From: Lepeophtheirus salmonis
Taxonomy: Eukaryota > Arthropoda > Copepoda > Siphonostomatoida > Caligidae
Assembly (NCBI RefSeq): GCF_016086655.4
Contig: NC_092584.1
Coordinates: forward strand, 10,157,907 to 10,221,906
DNA length: 64,000 nucleotides
Reading direction: 5' to 3'
A program made the position numbers and the translations under genes. Positions 36,330 to 46,487 of the stretch are shown here, piece after piece. The notes beneath the pieces were generated by a model, which was not told where the DNA came from, made no database searches, and worked only from the letters and a program-made list of their open reading frames with translations. How positions within the stretch are numbered: position 1 is the first letter of the stretch; each line of letters begins with the position of its first letter.

Positions 36330-37200
36330 TGAAATTTAATTGAATAGGTCGGGTTCCTTGGTGGTTAGGGAAGGGGCAGTATATTTTTTTAACTTGCCTC
36401 AAACTAAGCAGTTCACCTGCACAGCCCATTGGCTGGTGGTATACTTTATAATTTAAGCAGGCTTTTTTTTCTCACAACTCCGTAGTGGTAGAGTTTGAAC
36501 TATATTTTTGCCCTGCACGTCACCTATACAACCTGTGAGCTGGAGTGCTTTTTTGGATGTTAGGAGGGTTAATTGACTCTCAGGGAAGGGCCAGCGGAGA
36601 AATTTAACTTCACTTGGGTCCAGTAGTTACCCTAGACAAACGGTGGGCTGAAGTGTACTATAAAATATTAGAAGGGGTTCTTGGTACTTAGAAATGTAAA
36701 CCTATACAACCTGATAGCCGGGCTGTATTTTGTGATATTAGGAGCGTTTTTTGATGCTTAGAAAAAGGGGCGGAAGAGAAATTATAATTCCCTGGGACAA
36801 ACAGTTAACCTGCACAATCCGTTGGCAAGGGTTTACTATAGAATATTAGAAGGGTTCATTTGTGCTAGGAATCGTAGTGGCGGTAGAGCTTAAACTGTAT
36901 TTTGGCCCAGTTATTCATCTGTACAACCTGAGTGCACTGTGTATTTTGGGATATTATGAGGTTTCCTTGATGCTCATGGAAACAGCAGCAAGACTACCCA
37001 GAATAAAGCAACTTCTTCTGTATTGTATAAAAGAAGAGTGCCTTCATAATGGTAAATATTAGTATACTCATACACATAAAGCCAACATGAGAATCATTCT
37101 TAAAATTTTACAGTCTTTATTTGGTATTTTATAATGAAGCAGAAGTGTTCTTCATTAATCATACTTTCTTAATTTCCCGGGCAACGCCGGTGAAACCTAC
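36330..37200 (+). mobile_element. Helentron-like non-autonomous element with ~108-bp minisatellite
   Basis: A CCTGTACAACCTG / GGGCTG motif recurs at about 36416, 36523, 36631, 36701, 36809 and 36919, i.e. a ~108-bp unit with one short copy. Each unit carries a GATATTAGGAGGGTT-type block. The right edge has TTTCCCGGGCAACGCCGGTG (37166-37185), a phrase I associate with Helentron ends. A related piece is at 44405-44780. Confidence 0.6.
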
Positions 37201-37254
37201 TTTAATTCTAATTATATTTATTTTCTTATGCATTTTTAATAAAGATAATATATG

Positions 37255-37514
37255 AGGACTCTTCTTTTTAGAGGGAGAGGTTAACAGACCACGACTTAAT
37301 AAATCATGGACAAAACAGAAGAAAGAGCAGAAGCAACAACCGTTTTTCCTTTTCTAATCGGCATACCTGGTTTTTTTATTTACACATTGACTAATCTGTA
37401 GAGGTGCCATTTTTGTATAGAAAAAAAAAAGTGCAAGGAAAAGACTGGAGCGAGACTTTGGGTGCTACTAAATTGAAGTTTTTCTTATTATAGGTTGCTC
37501 GTTATATGATTATA

Positions 37515-37546
<32 letters not shown>

Positions 37547-38000
37547 GGGGGGGTCGAGAAAACGAACTTTTCTATAAAGTAAATAACCTTCATTTAGAGG
37601 AAAAATATCCTAATTTTATTTTAATTCAAATATATTTATTTTATTATACATTTTTAAACAATTTACACACAAAATAGTGGATAATACTTTCTTCAGAAGG
37701 AGATGTTTACACCACGACAACCTTTTAAATAATGAACAAAAAACCCAGAAAAAACACACGCAACAACCTTTCTTATATTTCTAATTTCTGAATTTAGTTT
37801 TTTCACTAGAAAAATGACATACTTACTTATATACAGTAGAGATTTGGTAGAGGGCGAGGCAAAGACGGGAGCTCAGCTTATGGTACTACTGAAATAAAAT
37901 ACTTGTTAATATCACAAATTAGAAGGGAGAAAATGAATTACTGCTATAAAGAAAAGAACCTTCTTTATATGCAAAAGCATTAGTTTCAGATATTATTATT
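37255..38000 (+). repeat. Two copies of a dispersed repeat around a (AT)n-T16-G7 tract
   Basis: ACCACGACTTAATAAATCAT at 37277 and ACCACGACAACCTTTTAAAT at 37712 start similar blocks (AACAAAAAACCCAG, then CAACAACC). The GGCGGGAG-like block (AAGACTGGAGCGAG, 37440; AAAGACGGGAGCTC, 37860) also occurs at 1815 and 9700. A relative of the first block is at 55650-55760. Confidence 0.5.
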
Positions 38001-38648
38001 AACTATGTATTTAAAGAAACAAACAAAAAACAACACCTAACATAATGTTAGCAAGAGCACAAGAATGCAAACGGAAATGCAACGTTGTCCCATTTTGTAA
38101 TTTCTAAACAGTGAGTTTTCTCTACAAAAGGCCCACCCCTATTCTAAACTTGAAACTACGTTGTATTCATGATGCTCAAAATATCTACCTTTCAATTATT
38201 TTTCATGATGACTACTGCGTAGAAATGTCAATAATATCCGAAATGAATAACATCCTTTGTTCCAAGATCGATATAATTTTTTTATAGATAAAATAAGGCT
38301 TTTTGCCCTTATTTTCATTCAAACGTCAACGTATACAGATGTAACCTACAGACTATATATGTGGGTAATGAAGGACGTTGCTCTTCAACGTAATGAATAT
38401 ATATTTTGATGTGACTTTATATTATTACTTTTGATTGAACAACACATCGTTAAGTATGGTGTAATCACATTGACACATGTGTTAACTGCATTTTCTTGTC
38501 ACGTTGCTGTTGTTTTTTTGTTTTTTTTTCCTTATTTTCACCTTCATACTGTTCAGAACTTTGATAGGTTGAATTCAAATTGGCATTAGGACTCTGTGAA
38601 CTATTCCCAAACAATGTCTATATTAATCAAGCAAAGCCTATCTGTACG

Positions 38649-38950
38649 CAGGAGTGTCCGCAGGGAGTGGGCTGGAGGGGATTTAGCCCCTCCCCAATTA
38701 AGAAATTTTGACTTTATTCTTGGATTTTTTTTTGGGCGGGATAAAAAATTTTAAGCAAAAAGTTTCACAGATTTATTTCCTTAAAAAAAGGTTCATTCGG
38801 GCAATTTATAATTCAGAGCAAAAACATTGATATCTAAAATTATATAGATGTTTCATTATTATAATTTTTCTAATTATTTTTCCAAAAAATTTAATATTTT
38901 ATTTTTTTCCAACATATTAAATTATTTATGAATCGCTTTGAATTTTTGAA
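38649..38950 (+). mobile_element. CAGGGG-family element
   Basis: Head CAGGAGTGTCCGCAGGGAGT then GGGCTGGAGGGGATTTAGCC, followed by AT-rich monomers. It is truncated after about 300 bp. Confidence 0.6.
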
Positions 38951-39815
38951 ACCAAAAAAGGAGCTATCACTGGTTTAGGCATTTCAAAACTTCCAAGATA
39001 TAAATGTCTTTGCCCAGAACCTCTATCAAACCCACAACCCATTTTTTGCCCAGAGAGGTTTATTTTTAAGAAAAAATGTATTATGAAGTAGTTGTTTTTT
39101 GTCAAAAAGCTATACCCACACAAATGTCTTTGTGTTGTATGTAATATATTTCTAAAGTTAAATCTGTTACTTTTTGTACACGCCCCTGTATTTAGCACGA
39201 AAATAGACGATCACTTATGAAAATAATTTAGTCAATATGTTATTTATATATTTCAAAATAATATATTTAAATTTAACTTGCCAATTCCAACGTCATGGAC
39301 GCTACATTTAGAGATAAATTTGAAAACTGAGCTTAACATTAACAAGTTTTTGATTTGAATTAGAAAATTGAATATACATATTTTAGGTCAAAATGATTAT
39401 TGATATAAAGGTAAGCCTACAATATGAAATGTTTTAAACCTTTGGATTTTGAGAGAAGTGACAAAATACTCAGCGTTACGAATGTTACGGATATGGACAA
39501 GCCTTATGGACTCACTGAACACATGATAAAACTCTTTGAATTTATTTTCAAAGATGTTAAATATCATTTTGTAGGAAAGGGTTTGAGATACCCAAAAATC
39601 ATATTTATAAAAAACTTTTTATTTTTTTCTGTTTCAGGAAGAATCACAAAATATTGCCTTAAAGATAAAACATTTTTGATGTTTTTCGTCTGAAATAGAC
39701 AAAAACACTATCATAAATAGGGCTTTATCCATATGTGTTTAACTTCAGTGACCCATTTAAAGGGTCAAACCAGTCTGAAGGGACGACTCTTGTTTATTTA
39801 TATTGCTTAGCTTAG

Positions 39816-39917
39816 GAGTATTGCTTGTCAGCCAAACAGAGATAACGCAGCCTTCTCCTGGATGCTGCAAACTGTGGACTGTTCATTTGGCGAAGGAAGC
39901 TATGGAGAGAACTGCTG
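39816..39917 (+). CDS. Candidate internal exon, Cys-rich (weak)
   Basis: A 102-nt segment flanked by a CTTAGCTTAG acceptor and a perfect GTAAGT donor. It is phase-symmetric (2 to 2) and less AT-rich than its surroundings. One frame reads SIACQPNRDNAAFSW and then DCSFGEGSYGENCW, loosely EGF-like. Another frame is also open and hydrophobic (LLSLGVLLVSQTEI), so the frame is not certain. No partner exon was identified. Confidence 0.3.
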
Positions 39918-40174
39918 GTAAGTGACTCTGAGTATTCCTATCTTTTCATTCTTTACTGCAGAATCAACTCTTTTATTACACACACAACTATCAAACAAAT
40001 ACAAAAATCCACTAAGATTATTACATTCTCACTCAGGGAATTATTATTTGTTGATTTTTATTTCTTTTTACTAGCAAAAAAGCTAGGCCTTAAATCATAT
40101 AAAATTCATTTTAAAACCATATTGAAAACATAAATTATATTTTGAATATGAAAATCAAAATTGAATGGAAGCAA

Positions 40175-40302
40175 CTACACCTTATTTTCTTCGTAAGAAC
40201 TGACTTTCGGTTCCTGGCTTGTCTTTTTGGGGTTCTGTGGTTGAAGAAGAGAAAAGTGTGCAGGTTTGATACCACCTGAATAGTAGAGTGATGCAGTAGC
40301 CC
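40175..40302 (-). CDS. Probable 3'-terminal coding exon (polar C-terminal tail)
   Basis: After an AATTTCAG acceptor, the frame that needs one base from the previous exon reads ATASLYYSGGIKPAHFSLLQ, then a Lys/Pro/Ser/Glu-rich tail ending SSYEENKV and a TAG at 40175-40177. An AATAAA on the same strand at about 40058-40063 fits a polyadenylation signal roughly 110-120 nt past the stop. Base composition is clearly less AT-rich than the flanks. It may be the last exon of the mucin-like gene at 46321-54713 (same strand, cytoplasmic-tail character), but an intermediate exon of 3n+1 nt would be required and was not found; it could belong to another gene. Confidence 0.5.
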
Positions 40303-40949
40303 CTGAAATTAGAAATCCTTTTCAGAATCAGTGGAACCTAATTTTTGTAATGCAACTAGGTCAGTGAAACCAAATACAAAATTTTAGCTAATTGGGTTAA
40401 CGTTAACCTCTAGCACAATTGCAATTTATAAAAACGTATGAAGCAAAAGTTTGTTGTTCTGATTTATTTCAAAAATATGTATTAAAATAAAGTATTTCTA
40501 TAAACAATAAAAGACTATTGTTTTTAATTTTTTTTTTTTGTAACTCTAGTTTTCTTGATTGTTGATAGTAATAAGTTATCGTGGATAGAGAGTTTCTTAA
40601 ATTTAGAAGACATTATTTAACTTCTGTACAAAAAATAAAAAAAGGACAACCTTATTCTTCCTTATTTTCTTACTAATTATCCTACTAAAATAATATTAAT
40701 ATAAATTTATAATGTAAATATTGTATTTATATTCTAAGACACATTTACAAGTAAATCCGTCAAATTCTAATGCGTAGTTCATAAAAATTCAATTTGTTTT
40801 AGGCAAGTATTCTCAAAAGAATTATAAATTGTTTAAATAATTACGTATTTATATTCTAATGTATTCTTTAATATATTATAACATATTCGGTTATTAAATT
40901 GAAATTAAATTTAATATGTTCAAAATATAAGTTTTCTAATATGTTTTTA

Positions 40950-41910
40950 GATTATAAACTGTGTTTGAACAACTCAAATTTAGTGGTGCTAAGGACCTCA
41001 ATTATCTATCCCTGGACGATAGACTTGAGTATAAAAATGAAGACATCCTTCAGCTTTGCAAAATGTTGTCCACTGAGACTTTTATCGGAGGGAACTATAA
41101 GGAACTGGTGATGCTCGTGTTAAGTAAGGGTAAGGAAAAAGGTTTCAGACAGTTCAACTGACCTGGTGACTTACACAGAGCAAGGTGGATGCTTCTTTAA
41201 GATATACAAATCGACCTGCTCAGTCAAAAAATAGTTTAAGAATTACCTAACAGGACAGCAATATAAATCAATCGCTTTGTAGGTTTTTTTTATTATTTTG
41301 GGTTACGTGTCTTGGGGGTTTACAGCTCCACTTCCTTCAGCAGCACCTTTGAATGATCTCATACTAGTTGATCAGTTATAGTAAGATCGATCAAACTTGT
41401 ATAGATGCAGCAATTAAGGCATTCTCTGTACATTCGTGGTATCCAACTGATGAACTAGTACTATTAACTTTGTCTTTGATCGAGTTGTAAACGACATCAA
41501 AACAAAGATGGTTTTCAAAAGGACTGTCTTTAGAAAAAAGGCATGGCTTAAAATATAGAAAACCGATGTTCCCACACATCTTTCCAAAAGATACTGTAGA
41601 TAAACTGGATTTATTGAGGTTTTTTGGGCAAGATTCGTGGTCTTTTTTAACATTATGTGGCTAGTCAAAAGCTTCTTGCAGAAACTGGTTGAAAATGGGA
41701 ATCCGATCTTGAGTTTTACATAAGCAAAGAGAAAATCGATAGCTTGACTGTGGTTAACGATGTAGCTGAAGGAGGGGTAAAGATAGTCCAATAATTATTG
41801 GATCAAGCTAAAAAAGAAGAAAACTCCTAGAACATCCTTCAAACGGTTGAGAATGATCGATATTCTCTTCCAAATCAAAGAAACAGAAAGAAAGACACAA
41901 GTAGTTTCTA
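40950..41910 (+). pseudogene. Frameshifted copy of a repetitive arthropod protein family
   Basis: Successive plus-strand frames carry blocks I associate with a multi-copy uncharacterised protein family found in arthropod and cnidarian genomes: YKELVMLVL near 41100, a HRARWM-like block near 41180, AAIKAFSVHSWYPTDELVLL near 41405-41465, and VVNDVAEGGVKIVQ followed by LLDQAKKEENS near 41750-41830. They occur in the expected order but are separated by stops and frame changes, so the copy is dead. Whether the family is a transposase or a retroposed host gene is not known to me. The minus-strand open frames across 41391-41791 are shadows. Confidence 0.5.
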
Positions 41911-43394
41911 TTGAAAAATTGACGAAGTATATGTGTAAAGTAGTTATTAATTTAATTATAAATTTATGTTATCATATCAAGATGATAATTAGTGAGGAAA
42001 AAAATAATAAAGGAAACACTTTTTATTTTATTCTTTTTTCAACTGAAATGTCTTCTTTATTTAATAAACAGTCTATTCACGATAACTCACAAAAAAAATA
42101 TTATAAAACAGGATAATGTTCCTCGAAATATTTTATTGAAATCCTAATTTTATAATAAAGTACAACAATTTTTTTTTTGCTTCAAACGTGTTTAGAAATT
42201 GCAATTGTGCAAATTTACTAATATTTTATATTTGTGTACTACTTGCCTAGCCGCAGTACCAAAGTTAGGTTCCACTGATTAGTAGTATATTTATCTATAA
42301 ATACAGAAAATTTAGCATGCTTAATCTTATATAACTATAGCTGTGTCCACAAGTAACGTCCATAACCCTCGGAAATAATAATAAACATAAGACCAGGATG
42401 GCAATTGTTACTAATATGTCGTCTTGATAAAAGTCAGCCTTCCTTGGAAAGTTTGGATGCCATTGCATTCAAAATGGATGTTACAATTGTTCCTAAAAAA
42501 CGTTATGGACGTTATATGAGTTGTCTCATAAACGGCCATCATAACAGCGCGTTCCACCAGCCAGTGAAAAGAGGCAAAGTACATAGCTGATTGATATATT
42601 GACACAACAGCCCTTTTTGACGAAAAGTAAGATCAGAAAACATCCGTAGGAGATTTTTTTCCCCCATATACTGGCCATTAAGAAAGTCATACAATTTTGT
42701 TCACTCAAAAATAAATATTTACAATATTGTCAAAGCGTCAAAGTGAGAGAATCAATATTCTTACCAGGTAACGTAATTTTTGCATCATTTCATTTTTCAG
42801 CTATAATTTGATACAAGTTATTATATAAAAATACAAACTTGGGATTTTTTGTCAACGTGTTAAATTATCTTTGAAGGGGGACTAGTTTAAATGTACATTT
42901 TTTAACAATTTAATACATCCCTCTGTAGTCACAGGTCTGGGGAACATATTTTACCTCAAGAATCTAGGATAGAGTCACAGTTTTGCAGTTTTTAGTATAT
43001 TGAAAGATCTATTATAATTATATTTCAACTAGGATGGTGAAAAAATCGTTTTGGGAGGGGCACGACTTAATATAGAACAAATCCACATGGATCTGGGTCT
43101 GTTCCCATTTTTAGACATAACAATTTGGGTAAATTTTTGGATCTATATTCTAACCCAAATTGGGCGTATACTTGGCTCAAAACATATTAGCATTTAACCA
43201 AAGTTTGGCCATAAATCAAATCAAATCAGGATTAAGCCAATACTTTTCCTGATTACCGATGCCAAAACAATGAATAACTAATTGTTATGATTATTAGAAT
43301 ATAATGTTTTCCTACATGACCTACCTTAATTGAATCTCGCAATCTTTCTTCCGAAAAGAAACAGAAAAAACATAAAATTCAATTGAATTATTAT
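41911..43394. other. No gene recognised
   Basis: A less AT-rich patch at 42405-42610 has short open frames on both strands but no recognisable product. A splice-donor-like GTAAGA on the minus strand near 42765 has no convincing exon. Confidence 0.45.
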
Positions 43395-43560
43395 TTAATT
43401 CTTGTTGATAATTGTTCACAGCTTAATAAGAAATATTCGTATATAACCAATCAATGTTAAAAACGGATAAGAGAATATAGGAAGAAGAAACTTCAACAGC
43501 TGTCAACCAAATAGAGTGTGCATTTTTGTGTTTCTGTATCAGTAAAATAATTAAACGATG
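43395..43560 (+). repeat. Dispersed repeat, relatives at 17960 and 51060
   Basis: CAGCTTAATAAGAAATATTC, AACCAATCAATGTTAAAAAC and GTCAACCAAATAGAGTGTGC follow the same order as 17960-18060 and, inverted, 51060-51170. Confidence 0.55.
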
Positions 43561-44014
43561 CAACCTTTTATGTAGATGTTCTTCTAATCACTTATCATCA
43601 TGAATGGAATGTACGTTCCATATAGATATTAGATCAATTTTTCGTGGACCAAGGGGACAAAGTGCGTATAGAACCTTGCCTTATTGCCCTATAGACCCTG
43701 CTCTATTGTCTGTATCGTTTTGTGGAGTAGGATTTAATAGCTCTACTTTATCTTTTTCCCCGATACTTTATTAAAAATTGAACCAAAAACTCAACGACAA
43801 ATGATAGTGGAAATTGAGAAGAGTCCATACGGCAATGAAACATTGGCCGTTGTTACCCCAAATCTCGTCATAATATCTGATTTTTATAAATAGGATTAAG
43901 TATTATGCAATGCTTTTTAAGATCCGAAAAATACATCAGGTTTTTGAATGCTCCGTAAAAGTTCAGGCACCCAAAGTCGTATTGGATCTTTTAGAATAAA
44001 ATATGTTCATTTAT

Positions 44015-44395
44015 ACCGTACCCAGATACTTCGGATCCGAGTCAAAGATCCGTCCTATGGACGGCTCCTTAGTTCTCCACTTTAGGTATGGCACAGCTTA
44101 ACACCTATGATAAATATAACTTGATGCCATGGAAAATAATGATATTTGGGTCTAATCAAATAATAAGAACTTAAAAATCCCAATGAAATGCAAGATTATT
44201 TTAATTAATTTTCTATTGTAGCAATTTTGTATCAATTAAGGACAAGAGTCTAAGGCTAATTACCTAAAGAAAATATATTATCCTTGCAATAGTTAATCTT
44301 TTGTCTACATTATGTAATAACATATTTTCAACATATTTATGATTAGAGATAGGACAGTTCCTGGATCCGTATCCAAAGTATTCGGGCAATAAAAC
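44015..44395. repeat. Inverted repeat pair
   Basis: GTACCCAGATACTTCGGATC (44018) and GGATCCGTATCCAAAGTATT (44362) are imperfect inverted copies about 340 bp apart. Possibly a decayed miniature element. Confidence 0.4.
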
Positions 44396-44404
44396 AGATA
44401 CCTA

Positions 44405-44780
44405 TATCGATTGTACATTCTATCTATATATAAAATGTGAATGATAGTGTGTGTGTGTGTCCTTCAATCATGGCCAAACCAAAGGATGAATTTTGCTGAA
44501 ATTTTTCATGTAGGTTCTTGGGGCTCCAAAAACGGTTCTAGTAGCATTTGTTTGGCCTTTAAGAGCATGGCGGCCTTTAAATAGCATTTTTTAGCACTTT
44601 GTCTGTACAATCTGAGGGCCGAGGAGTTTTTTGGATCTTAGAAGGGTTCTTTGATGCTCAAGGAAGCAGCGATGGGATAATTTAACCTTTTTTTAGTGGT
44701 TAGAAATGCAACGGCAATGCAGTTTAAACTCCCTTGAGCCCCAGTACTTTATCTCTACAAACTGAGAGCCTCTCTCTTGT
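44405..44780 (+). mobile_element. Helentron-like element, left end
   Basis: Starts TCTATCTATATATAAAATGT, a (TG)n run, then CCAAACCAAAGGATGAATTT and GCTGAAATTTTTCATGTAGG, a layout typical of Helentron-type non-autonomous elements. It then shares the 36330 minisatellite unit (CTGTACAATCTGAGGGC; TTAGAAGGGTTCTTTGATGC). Confidence 0.55.
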
Positions 44781-44899
44781 CACCGTCGATTGTTGTAAGT
44801 GATCCAATTGAACGTCATGATCATTATTCTTTCTCTGCTCCAAAACATTCTTCAAATTGTCACGATTACCATGCTAATTTTCGGTTGTTTTTAATGATG

Positions 44900-45969
44900 C
44901 CATTCCGCACCAAATATTAAAAGAATGCTGAAGAGAAGCCTGACTAGGTTACATACGCAAAGGAAAAAAAAGAGTTTGAACTGCGCGTTAATATTACCTA
45001 ACCAGTTGAGTCGTTCTGATTTATTAATAAATCAGTCTAATGACACTAACTAATCAATATTAGACCTAGTATGCACAATAAATATGACCTGGTCTACGAG
45101 AGAAAGACATCTCTTTATTCAATTTGATAATGATACATTTTATAATTTGAAGGTTATACAATCATTTCCAATAAATATACAATTATTATTTTTGTGTAAT
45201 TATTGTTATTATAATAATATAATTAATTATTCCCAAATCTATACATTTAATAAAATAATTACTATAGAGAAATGAACAGACATTTAAAAAAAACCAAAAA
45301 TAACAAAATAATTTACGATACTTTTTAACAAAATTCATATTAAATACGAGATAAAATAACAAAAAGTGAACAATAATTGTAAAAATTAATTATAATTGGT
45401 ATTAAAAAGAAATGAACCTATATATATGTGTATTTGAAAATGGGATATTTACCAATGACCAAGAAAATAGCAGAAATAAAGATAATAAAAGAGACATTAC
45501 TCAGTGGGGGGGGGTGAGTAAAATAAAACTTAACTAAAATGAACCAACATAAAAAGTCTACAGAGTGCCCTGTAGTTTATCACAGCCTTATAAAAATTCG
45601 AAACACTTTGGTGTTTAGCATTGTTTTATTAAAATAATTAATTATCGATATGTGTGTGTATCGTTCGGGATCCCTAGTCCAAGGACTTCAAACTCCAGAA
45701 TCATTGGAGAACGTACTACGATTGTTCATTTCCGGACTATATGAAGGAAACGTCATTGCTTCTAAACTATTAAGGAACGAATCATTATCCAAATTGTACA
45801 TTTCTTCGCTATATGTATCCTAGAATAAGAAATACGGATCATTTCTATTAACATCATTTGTAAACTTAGGGGTGTGAATACAATTTTTCATTGAGAGTTT
45901 TTTTTTTCTTTTTCTTTTTATAAAAATTTTAAAATTTTTTGACAGACTGTAATAAAACAAACTTAATGT
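44900..45969. other. No gene seen
   Basis: Very AT-rich sequence with a G10 run near 45505. Lies downstream of the mucin-like gene's exon 3, possibly in a further intron. Confidence 0.5.
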
Positions 45970-46100
45970 ACGATACTTTTCCCTTAAAGCCATTTTCTTT
46001 TCTATTGAAATAATGATGGAATTATGCTCGGGCCTCATATTGGATTGTTCGTCAATCTATTTTTTTAGTATGAATAACCTATAACGTCTACTTTTAACTA
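45970..46100 (+). repeat. Repeat shared with 54860-54970
   Basis: ATAATGATGGAATTATGCTC, GGCCTCATATTGG and TTGTCAATCTA-type sequence match 54884-54935 in the same orientation. Its left flank (CCCTTAAAGCCATTTTC) is inverted relative to GAAAATGGCTTTAAGG at 55253. Nature unknown. Confidence 0.5.
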
Positions 46101-46320
46101 TTCAAAAATTAAATTTTTTGCTCTGTTGCATAATTTTGTCAAATGCCTTTTCGTAAGATAATTAATTGTGGGGAAAAAAATGTACCCTATTTCCGCGTAA
46201 AATTTTTTCATGGTGAACAATTTTTTTATATTGTGACCAAATTTTTTTTTTAGTAAACATGAAATCCTTCGATAGCAGTGCCCTCAATACGTCACTCAAT
46301 ATATTGTTAAAAATACTTAC

Positions 46321-46487
46321 ACGCCCAATATCAAATCCTCCACATTCAATGTGACTTATTCGTCGAAAGAAATCCTCTGTTGTACTAAAGTTGTAAATCC
46401 CTCCAGAGTCTGAATTAGCATAGTTATCATCCAGGGTTTGAGGCTTGTTTGCAAATTTTTCATGATAGATAAGCACACCAAAACCAA
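46321..46487 (-). CDS. Mucin-like membrane gene, exon 3 (rest of TM helix, cytoplasmic tail)
   Basis: 167 nt between a TTATATTAG acceptor and a perfect GTAAGT donor. Entering in phase 1 it completes a valine codon and extends the exon 2 transmembrane helix (VGFGVLIYHEK), which is why I link the two across 7.3 kb. The tail has Ser, Asp and several Tyr, and FFRRISHIECGG. It leaves in phase 0. Confidence 0.72.

Noticed and set aside
45820..46038. A further exon of the mucin-like gene
   Set aside because: The frame lies in a repeat shared with 54860-55330 and has no suitable acceptor and donor.
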